From Ensifer oleiphilus (lineage in GTDB: Bacteria; Pseudomonadota; Alphaproteobacteria; Rhizobiales; Rhizobiaceae), in the NCBI RefSeq assembly GCF_013371465.1, contig NZ_JABWDU010000001.1:558001-622000 (forward strand): a stretch of 64,000 nt of DNA. The letters run 5' to 3'. Shown one piece after another: positions 57,618-64,000 of the stretch. Made by a program: the position numbers and the translations under genes. The notes below the pieces were generated by a model that searched no databases, had not been told where the DNA came from, and saw nothing but the letters and a program-made list of their open reading frames with translations. The stretch's first letter is position 1. Every line of letters begins with the position of its first letter.

Positions 57618-59705
57618 ATGGCACAACAAGCAGCGCTGATCATCCCGAAAGTAGCACCAAAGGGCCGGGACATCGGCTTTGCGCTCGGGATCGTCATGAT
57701 CCTGGCAATCCTCTTCCTGCCGATCCCGCCGTTCCTCATCGACATGGGGCTGGCGTTCTCGATCGCCTTCTCGGTTTTGATTCTGATGGTGGCGCTGTGG
57801 ATCCAGCGGCCCCTCGAATTCTCGTCCTTCCCGACGATTCTTCTGATTTCGACCATGGTTCGCCTGGCGTTGAACATCGCAACGACGCGCGTCATTCTTT
57901 CCCACGGTCATGAAGGCCACGGTGCTGCAGGCGGCGTCATCTCCGGTTTCGCCAGTCTCGTCATGTCCGGCGATTTCGTCATCGGTCTGATCGTCTTCCT
58001 CATTCTGATCACGGTGAACTTCATCGTCATCACCAAGGGTGCGACGCGTATCGCCGAAGTCGGCGCGCGCTTCACCCTCGATGCCATTCCCGGCAAGCAG
58101 ATGGCGATCGACGCCGACCTTTCGGCCGGTCTGATCGACGAGAAGGAAGCGCAGCATCGTCGTCGTGAGCTGGAGCAGGAGAGCTCGTTCTTCGGCGCCA
58201 TGGACGGTGCGTCGAAGTTCGTCCGCGGCGATGCGATCGCCGGCCTGATCATCACCGCGATCAACATCTTCGGCGGGATCATCATCGGCTATCTGCGCCA
58301 TGACATGCCGATCGGCGAAGCGGCCGACGTGTTCGTCAAGCTTTCCGTCGGTGACGGTCTGGTCTCGCAGATCCCGGCGCTGATCGTTTCGCTGGCCGCC
58401 GGCCTCCTTGTTTCGCGCGGCGGAACCGCCGGTTCCACCGACCAGGCCGTTGTCGGGCAGCTCGGCGGCTATCCCCGCGCCTTGATGGTCGCGTCCGGCC
58501 TGATCATCCTGCTTGCGCTGGTTCCGGGCCTGCCGTTTTTCCCGTTTGCGGTTCTCGGCGGCGGCATGGCCTTCTTGAGCTGGGTCATTCCACGGCAGAT
58601 CGCGGCGGAAAACGAGGCGCGCCGGATGCAGGAAGCAGCGACTGCCCAGCAGACCAAGGAAGGCGAAGCAGACTCGGTCAAATCGGTGCTGAAGACCGCC
58701 GAGATCGAGCTGCTGCTTGGCAAGCAGGTGTCGACCCGCTTGCTCGGCGCCCACCAGGAACTGGCGTTCCGCGTCGGCAAGATGCGCCGCAAGTTCGCCG
58801 GCCAATACGGCCTCGTCATTCCGGAGATCAAGGTCTCCGACGATATCAGCATCCCCGACAAGGCCTATCATGTCCGCATTCACGGCACGACGATCGCGTC
58901 CAACACGGTGCGTGTCGGTGAAGTTCTTGTTGTCACCGGCGGCGGCCGCCGCCCGAGCGTGCCGGGAGACGAGATCCGCGAACCCGCCTTCGGCATGCCG
59001 GCGGTCTCGATCCTCGAGACCTTCACCGAGGACCTCAAGCGCGAAGGTTTCCATCCGATCGACAACGTCTCGGTGGTGCTGACGCATCTGTCCGAAGTGA
59101 TCCGCAACAACCTGCCGCATCTCCTGTCGTACAAGGACGTCAAGGTGCTGATCGATCGGCTGGATCCGGAATATCGCAAGCTCGCCGACGAAATCTGCAC
59201 CTCGCACATGTCCTACTCCGGGCTGCAGGCGGTGTTGAAGCTGCTGCTGGCGGAGCGGGTATCGATCCGCAACCTGCACCTGATCCTAGAAGCGGTGGCC
59301 GAACTCGCGCCGCATGTCAGAAAGACAGAACAGATCGTCGAGCATGTGCGCGTGCGCATGTCGCAGCAGCTGTGCGGCGACCTCGCCGACAACGGCATCC
59401 TGCGTGTCCTGCGCCTCGGCAACAAATGGGACATGGTTTTCCACCAGGCGCTGAAGCGTGATGCCAAGGGGGAGGTTGTCGAGTTCGACATCGATCCGCG
59501 CCATCTCGAAGAGTTCAGCGAACAGGCGACGAAAGTTATCCGTGAACATCTCGATCGCGGCATGCCCTTCGTACTGGTAAGTTCGCCCGAATCCCGCTCT
59601 TATGTCCGCATGATCATCGAGCGTCTTTTTGCCACTTTGCCCGTGCTCTCGCATGTCGAGCTTGCCAAGGGACTCGAGATCAAGATCATCGGCTCGATTT
59701 CATGA
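57618..59705 (+). CDS. flhA: FlhA, flagellar export apparatus protein
   Basis: 695 residues. About eight membrane helices lie in residues 18-325, with the conserved [20 protein letters not shown] of the FHIPEP loop. A large cytoplasmic domain (about 350-695) docks substrates and chaperones. GGAAGAG precedes the ATG. It overlaps fliR by 4 bases. Confidence 0.96.
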   Translation: MAQQAALIIPKVAPKGRDIGFALGIVMILAILFLPIPPFLIDMGLAFSIAFSVLILMVALWIQRPLEFSSFPTILLISTMVRLALNIATTRVILSHGHEGHGAAGGVISGFASLVMSGDFVIGLIVFLILITVNFIVITKGATRIAEVGARFTLDAIPGKQMAIDADLSAGLIDEKEAQHRRRELEQESSFFGAMDGASKFVRGDAIAGLIITAINIFGGIIIGYLRHDMPIGEAADVFVKLSVGDGLVSQIPALIVSLAAGLLVSRGGTAGSTDQAVVGQLGGYPRALMVASGLIILLALVPGLPFFPFAVLGGGMAFLSWVIPRQIAAENEARRMQEAATAQQTKEGEADSVKSVLKTAEIELLLGKQVSTRLLGAHQELAFRVGKMRRKFAGQYGLVIPEIKVSDDISIPDKAYHVRIHGTTIASNTVRVGEVLVVTGGGRRPSVPGDEIREPAFGMPAVSILETFTEDLKREGFHPIDNVSVVLTHLSEVIRNNLPHLLSYKDVKVLIDRLDPEYRKLADEICTSHMSYSGLQAVLKLLLAERVSIRNLHLILEAVAELAPHVRKTEQIVEHVRVRMSQQLCGDLADNGILRVLRLGNKWDMVFHQALKRDAKGEVVEFDIDPRHLEEFSEQATKVIREHLDRGMPFVLVSSPESRSYVRMIIERLFATLPVLSHVELAKGLEIKIIGSIS

Positions 59706-60454
59706 TAACCGACCCCGAGGGCACGGTGCTCGCGCTGTTTGCGGCATTCTGCCGGATCGGGGCGTGCATCATGATCATGCCGGGGTTCTCGACCGCGCGC
59801 ATTCCCATGCAGATCAGGTTGTTCATCGCCGTCGCCATCTCCATGGCGATCCTGCCTGTCATGTGGACCGATATCTACCCGCAGGTGACCGGCAAGGGCC
59901 ACACCTACATCTACCTGATCGCGGCCGAAACGGCGGTTGGCGCGGTGATCGGTCTGGTGGCGCGCTACTATGTGCTCGGCCTTCAGTTCGCCGGCACGGC
60001 GATAACGATGCTGATGGGCTTCAACCCGCCGCCATCGTCGGACGTGCTCGAAGACACGGCGGAAAACCAGATCACCAGCATGATCAGTTTTGCCGGGCTG
60101 ATGATCCTGTTCATGCTCGACTTCCACCACGTGATGTTCGAAGCGATCGCCCAGTCCTATCGGGTCATGCCCGTCGGCAGCGTCTTCGATCCGCAGGGCG
60201 TTCTCATCACCCTGACGGATTCGCTCGAGCAGACCTTCATGATCATGGTGAGGCTCGCCAGCCCCTTCCTGATCTACGGCCTCCTGTTCAACGTCGCCAT
60301 CGGCATGGTCAACAAGCTGGCGCCGCAGATCCCGATCTACTTCATCTCCCAGCCCTACCTGATCATGGGGGGCATGTTCCTGCTCTATCTCGGTATCGCC
60401 GCAATGCTGCGCCTGTTCGGCGACGGCTTTGCACCCGTCATGCAGGGAGGCTAG
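59702..60454 (+). CDS. fliR: FliR, flagellar export gate protein
   Basis: 250 residues with about six membrane helices and the family segments [20 protein letters not shown] and [20 protein letters not shown]. It completes the FliPQR gate together with FliQ at 57240 and FliP at 38799. Confidence 0.95.
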   Translation: MITDPEGTVLALFAAFCRIGACIMIMPGFSTARIPMQIRLFIAVAISMAILPVMWTDIYPQVTGKGHTYIYLIAAETAVGAVIGLVARYYVLGLQFAGTAITMLMGFNPPPSSDVLEDTAENQITSMISFAGLMILFMLDFHHVMFEAIAQSYRVMPVGSVFDPQGVLITLTDSLEQTFMIMVRLASPFLIYGLLFNVAIGMVNKLAPQIPIYFISQPYLIMGGMFLLYLGIAAMLRLFGDGFAPVMQGG

Positions 60455-60458
60455 GCAA

Positions 60459-60872
60459 ATGAAGACGCGGTCACAGAAGCTCAAGCGCCTGGTCGCCGTT
60501 CAGCGTCATCTTGAGCAGATGGCGGAGGCCGACTTTGTCGAGATGACGCGCCAGCGCGACGTCCTGGCCGAGACGATTGACGTCGTCGTCGATGCCATGG
60601 GGTCGGGCCATCCGATGCATCGCATGTTTTCCGGCCACTATTCCTCGCAGGTCGGGCGCCTTGTGCAGAAGGACCAGATGCTGCTCGGCATTCAGCAGAC
60701 GCACGAAGCGCGCATGCTGAAGGAGCGAGCCAAGGCGGACCGGCTCGAGGAAAACATGAAGGAGGCCCGACAGTCGGAGGACCGGGAAGAGGCCGACAAT
60801 TCCATCTACGACCTGATTGATCAACACGTTGCCGGCCACGCGCCAGCTTCCGGTAAGGTTGAGCGGCGATAG
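60459..60872 (+). CDS. FliJ-like coiled-coil protein
   Basis: 137 residues from ATG 60459, with GGGAGG upstream. It is almost entirely helical and charged (KLKRLVAVQRHLEQMAEADF; ERAKADRLEENMKEARQSED), with the size and pattern of FliJ, the central stalk of the export ATPase. No other fliJ is present in the cluster. It lies 4 bases after fliR. Identity at the residue level to FliJ is not visible by eye, so the name is inferred from size, coil pattern and context. Confidence 0.7.
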   Translation: MKTRSQKLKRLVAVQRHLEQMAEADFVEMTRQRDVLAETIDVVVDAMGSGHPMHRMFSGHYSSQVGRLVQKDQMLLGIQQTHEARMLKERAKADRLEENMKEARQSEDREEADNSIYDLIDQHVAGHAPASGKVERR

Positions 60873-60985
60873 TGTGACATCCGCAATGCTCGCCGATCGG
60901 CAGGGCGTTCGGATCGAGTGTTGAACGCGCGATTGCGTCGGTCCTGATCAAGGACGCCGCGGTACCGTTGTCGAGAGGAATTGTC

Positions 60986-61537
60986 ATGGCTATCTCTCCG
61001 CCCAGCGATCTGGTGATGGACGTCGTACGCGCCGCCGATCCGGCCGAGGTGCAGGAAGCGCAGGCCCGGCTCAAGGCCAATCGCGCCGCCTTTCAGGCGA
61101 CGAGCCTTGCGGAAAACGGCAATGGCTTCGCCGCTGCCGTCAACGTTCTCAACGCGTCGGAAGGATCGAGCGGCCTCGGCGACATCAACAATCGCGTCGA
61201 ACAGAAGAAGGTCCCCGAGACCTACCGCAAGTTCGAAGCGATGATCTTGCAGAACTTCGTGAAGTCCATGCTCCCGAACGACAGCGAGAACGTTTTCGGC
61301 AAGGGCACGTCCGGTGACATCTGGAAAAGCATGATGGCCGAGCAGATCGGCGACGTCATCTCCAAGAGCGGCGGTATCGGCATTGCCGATCAGCTGGCCG
61401 CGGGCGACGCGCGCGAGCGCGTCAATGCATCGCTCGATGGCAACAGCCGAAACCTGGCCGCAAGCCTCGTGCAGGAATACGAGCGCAAGACGCTCACCGG
61501 CTATACGACTGAAGACGATAAAAACAAACAAGCTTAA
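60986..61537 (+). CDS. flgJ: FlgJ-type rod-binding protein without muramidase domain
   Basis: 183 residues from ATG 60986 (GAGAGGAA upstream). The C-terminal two thirds match the rod-binding FlgJ_N domain (ETYRKFEAMILQNFVKSMLP, GDIWKSMMAEQIGDVISKSG, GIGIADQL). The glucosaminidase half of enteric FlgJ is absent. The lytic function is likely supplied by the enzyme at 50669. Confidence 0.88.
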   Translation: MAISPPSDLVMDVVRAADPAEVQEAQARLKANRAAFQATSLAENGNGFAAAVNVLNASEGSSGLGDINNRVEQKKVPETYRKFEAMILQNFVKSMLPNDSENVFGKGTSGDIWKSMMAEQIGDVISKSGGIGIADQLAAGDARERVNASLDGNSRNLAASLVQEYERKTLTGYTTEDDKNKQA

Positions 61538-61551
61538 TTGGGAGTTCATTT

Positions 61552-61920
61552 ATGGAAGCTGTGGCATCCAACGACGTCCGGATCCAGAACGTGCTCGGCC
61601 GGCTGGAAATGATCATCGACAATGAAAACAGCCGGATCGGCGTTGATCCGGAGTTCGATATCAAGACGTCGAACGCGCACAAAAGCCGTTGCCTCTACGA
61701 ATTGACGATGCTTCACCGCGATACGCTGCCGGGTGAGTTTTCGCCGGCCTTCGCATCGCAGACCCGTCATCTGCGCGACAAGCTCGAGGTCAATTCACAG
61801 AAGGTCGAAGCCCATCTCGACGCCGTGCGATCGGTCGTCGATCTGCTGAAGACCGCAGCTCAGGACGCCGATGCCGACGGCATATATTCCGAAGCACAGT
61901 TCCGCTACAGCGATTTCTAA
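61552..61920 (+). CDS. FlgN-like export chaperone
   Basis: 122 residues, helical, soluble (IQNVLGRLEMIIDNENSRIG; LRDKLEVNSQKVEAHLDAVR; VVDLLKTAAQDADADGIY). Size, helix pattern and position between flgJ and the end of the cluster fit FlgN, the chaperone of FlgK and FlgL. GGGAG precedes the start. Tentative assignment. Confidence 0.65.
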   Translation: MEAVASNDVRIQNVLGRLEMIIDNENSRIGVDPEFDIKTSNAHKSRCLYELTMLHRDTLPGEFSPAFASQTRHLRDKLEVNSQKVEAHLDAVRSVVDLLKTAAQDADADGIYSEAQFRYSDF

Positions 61921-62486
61921 TGCTTAAGCTCATTCTCACCGGGGTTTGGGTCTGCGCCGTCACGCTCGGATCCGTCTATTATTCCATGCAGAGCGCTTCG
62001 GCGCCCGTCGTCTCGGATGCGGAAGCAACGCGGCGTGCATCGGAACAATATGTTCCGGGGGAAATGATCACGGTCCCCGTCATCAAGGGCGGGGCCGTAC
62101 AGGGCTATTTCCTGACGAAGCTTTCCTTCTCGGCAACGAAGGAAGGCATCAACAATCTGCGGGCGCCGCTTCGCCAGATGGTGACAGACGAGCTTTACGA
62201 CATGCTCGTCGGCTCGCGGTTCATCGACGTTGGTGACACCGGCACGTTCGATCTGCCGACCTTCAAGTCGACGGTCAAGGATGGGCTCAACAAGAAGCTC
62301 GGCGGCGAAGTGATCACCGAGGTCCTGGTCGAACAGCTCGAATATCTGACCAAGGATGACGTCAAGCGCGTGGCCAACGGCCAGAACGTCCCGCGCCAGA
62401 AGCCTACCGCCATCGTCGACAAGAATGGCAATGTTGCCAACGACAAGCTGCCGGAAGGCGGCGTCAGCGCCAGCAGCGGCCACTGA
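61920..62486 (+). CDS. FliL-like single-span membrane protein, last flagellar gene
   Basis: 188 residues. A membrane helix at about 3-22 is followed by a periplasmic domain resembling the FliL fold: a strand pair (ITVPVIKGGAVQGYFLTKLS), a helix (LRQMVTDELYDMLVGSRFID), a further helix (FKSTVKDGLNKKLGGEVITE) and a final strand. The C-terminal 30 residues are polar. The start shares one base with the preceding stop. It is usually called hypothetical; FliL kinship is my reading. Confidence 0.7.
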   Translation: MLKLILTGVWVCAVTLGSVYYSMQSASAPVVSDAEATRRASEQYVPGEMITVPVIKGGAVQGYFLTKLSFSATKEGINNLRAPLRQMVTDELYDMLVGSRFIDVGDTGTFDLPTFKSTVKDGLNKKLGGEVITEVLVEQLEYLTKDDVKRVANGQNVPRQKPTAIVDKNGNVANDKLPEGGVSASSGH

Positions 62487-62505
62487 CCGTAAGGGCAGGT
62501 TCGCG

Positions 62506-63495
62506 TCAGTTCTTTTCCGGATTGCGGTATTGTTCGTTGACGAGGCCCAACTCCGCCATCAGCCGGCCGACGGCCACATGGAAGTGGTAAAGCCCGGCTG
62601 AGAAGAGACCGGTCTTCCTCCATAATTTGATGCCGCGCGGCAGCGATGCAGCGAGCAGGGCAAGCGATTTCCCGAAGGTTTTCACCCGTCCGCCGATGCT
62701 TGGATCCCGGCGGTGTTCGAGCATTGTCGAAATCGCCCCGTTTCTAAGGCTACGCGCACGAACCCATGACGCACTAGTGCGCCGCGCCGGCACCGTCTCG
62801 GCCACCCACGCCTCCTTGGCCCAGGCGAACGAAAACCCCTTTTCCTTGCCGCGGCTGTAGAAGTCGGCATCGCCGCCACCGATGAAGTTGAAAGCGGGAT
62901 CGAGGAACGGGCGCGGCATGGCGTCCAGAACCCGGCGCGTCACCAGCACGTTGCCAGAGGAAAAGAGGATCGGCACGGGTCCGGTCGCTTCATAATGGGG
63001 CGTAAACACCGGGTGCCGCTTCCATTTCTGTCCGCTCGCATCCTCGAAAACGGGCAGCTGTGGTCCGCCGACCATGTCTGCCTGTGTCGCTTCCTGTGCC
63101 GTGATGAGGCAATCGAGCCACTCGGGTGCAGCGATCTCGTCGTCATCGATGATGGCAATGGCACGCAGGTTGGGATAGTTTTCGAGCGCCGTCGCCCAGC
63201 CGGCATTGTAGGCGTAACAGTTTCCGCGCTGGTGGGCGACGATGACGATGGAGTCCGAGGGATGTCCGAGGAAGAAATCTTTCGCCGCCGCGGCACCTGC
63301 AAGACCTTCATCGTCGTTCTCGATGACGACGGTCGCAAAGGCGACATCAGGCCGTTGGGATACAATTGTTTTCAGTGTTTTGATGACATGTTCCGGCCGA
63401 CGAAAGGTCGGCAGCACGACGACGAGTTCGATGTCACCGGCGTCCTCCAGCTCGGTCCGGAAATAGACGGAAGTATCCTGGCCGATAGACGTCAT
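62506..63495 (-). CDS. Family 2 glycosyltransferase
   Basis: 329 residues of the GT-A fold. The nucleotide-binding start is LVVVLPTFRRPEHVIKTLKT, the metal motif is IAIIDDDEIAAPEWL (Asp cluster at about 117-119), and the acceptor region includes FIGGGDADFYSRGKEKGFSF. The C-terminus is basic with a hydrophobic patch (FGKSLALLAASLPRGIKLW). It converges on the last flagellar gene and belongs to another locus, probably surface polysaccharide. The sugar is unknown. Confidence 0.88.
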   Translation of the reverse strand: MTSIGQDTSVYFRTELEDAGDIELVVVLPTFRRPEHVIKTLKTIVSQRPDVAFATVVIENDDEGLAGAAAAKDFFLGHPSDSIVIVAHQRGNCYAYNAGWATALENYPNLRAIAIIDDDEIAAPEWLDCLITAQEATQADMVGGPQLPVFEDASGQKWKRHPVFTPHYEATGPVPILFSSGNVLVTRRVLDAMPRPFLDPAFNFIGGGDADFYSRGKEKGFSFAWAKEAWVAETVPARRTSASWVRARSLRNGAISTMLEHRRDPSIGGRVKTFGKSLALLAASLPRGIKLWRKTGLFSAGLYHFHVAVGRLMAELGLVNEQYRNPEKN

Positions 63496-63638
63496 CGTGA
63501 AACCTGTGCAAGCGGATTGCTGGCAAGCACTAAAGCAAATCTTCCTAAACAGATGCTGAACCGGGAAAACGACTTTTGAATGAATGCTTTAAGCGGTCCT
63601 TCACCCCACGCTGCTAAAGAGAGGGCAATGCTCCATCC

Positions 63639-64000
63639 ATGACGTTTGGCAAAATGCATCTGATCCTGGTTTCATCGCTCGTTCCCGTCGACAAACCTGC
63701 TTCAGGTTTCGATATCGCCAATCGTGCGGTGCTCGATGGTTTGCTTGCGCTTGGCCACCGGGTCAGTGTCGTCGGCTTCCTTCAGCCAGGACGCAAGCCC
63801 GCCCCCGGTTGCGAGATGCATCTGCTCGGCGAACTGGAAGTGACCAATGCCAAGGTCGGCCGCCGGCAGAAGCTGAGCTGGCTTTCAGCCGCCTTTCTCA
63901 ATCGGACTTCGGTGTCTTCAGCCAAGATGCTGGGCGTGCCGGCCGGCCGGATCCAGTCGATCCTGGACGGTCTTGCGCCCTTCGACGGCGTGGTGCTCAA
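63639..64000 (+). CDS. Family 4-like glycosyltransferase, N-terminal part only
   Basis: The frame is open from ATG 63639 to the window end (about 120 residues). It begins MTFGKMHLILVSSLVPVDKP and continues with ASGFDIANRAVLDGLLALGH, a Rossmann-type strand-loop-helix seen at the start of GT-B enzymes. An alternative start is ATG 63654. It is divergent from the GT2 gene with 143 bases between, suggesting a pair in one polysaccharide locus. The rest lies outside the window. Confidence 0.6.
   Translation, partial: MTFGKMHLILVSSLVPVDKPASGFDIANRAVLDGLLALGHRVSVVGFLQPGRKPAPGCEMHLLGELEVTNAKVGRRQKLSWLSAAFLNRTSVSSAKMLGVPAGRIQSILDGLAPFDGVVL

Noticed and set aside
57597-59279. A 560-codon minus-strand frame opposite flhA
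   Set aside because: Composition is an antisense image of flhA, with runs of Asp, Gln and Arg; no ribosome site or known domain.

Overview
The window is about 62% GC by eye and reads as chromosomal DNA of a Rhizobiaceae alphaproteobacterium (Sinorhizobium/Ensifer, Rhizobium or Agrobacterium). The support is the rhamnose cluster rhaRSTPQUK facing rhaDI, a che operon of the icpA-cheS-cheY1-cheA-cheW-cheR-cheB-cheY2-cheD-cheT type, the rhizobia-specific motility genes visN, visR, rem, motC, motD and motE, and RIME-like intergenic repeats. The genus cannot be fixed from the sequence alone. The gene order is close to the S. meliloti order as I remember it, but the flagellins are short (about 305 residues) and a glycosyltransferase lies beside them.

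Layout. 1-10630: L-rhamnose catabolism. rhaI (cut by the window edge) and rhaD run leftwards; the DeoR-type repressor rhaR, a CUT2 ABC importer (rhaS, rhaT, rhaP, rhaQ), the mutarotase rhaU and the kinase rhaK run rightwards. The divergent promoter region holds two inverted near-identical operator-like sites. 10631-19771: a small membrane-peptide ORF, then the chemotaxis operon. 20233-24246: fliF, then the master regulators visN and visR. 24259-29602 (minus strand): motA-fliM-fliN-fliG, a strong terminator, then flhB and an unknown gene. 29788-39536 (plus): DUF1217 gene, flgF, fliI, unknown, flgB, flgC, fliE, flgG, flgA, flgI, motE, flgH, fliL, fliP. 39918-41843 (minus): an O-GlcNAc-transferase-like (GT41) protein. 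42236-45631: three flagellin genes, each with its own leader and a terminator or hairpin. 46084-51241: a FliH-like protein, motB, motC, motD (fliK) and a lytic transglycosylase. 51512-62486: rem, then flgE, flgK, flgL, flaF, flbT, flgD, fliQ, flhA, fliR, a FliJ-like protein, flgJ, a FlgN-like protein and a FliL-like protein. 62506-64000: two glycosyltransferases of a different locus, the second cut by the edge.

How it works together. VisN/VisR and then Rem are known to head the motility cascade in this family. I see CtrA-type boxes (TTAACCAT or TTAA-N7-TTAA) upstream of visN, rem, the che operon and each flagellin gene. A second composite motif (GCATGA.GC..G, followed by CCGGT and CCGG.AT blocks) is present only upstream of the che operon and the three flagellin genes, matching the late class of the hierarchy. 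Together these suggest a readable regulatory code across the region.

Most worth following up: the GT41-like enzyme next to the flagellin genes (possible flagellin glycosylation), the CtrA-box network, the shared late-class motif, the divergent FliH, FliJ, FlgN and second FliL candidates, the FG-rich linker in FliN, the terminator separating flhB from fliG, and the inverted operator pair of the rhamnose regulon.
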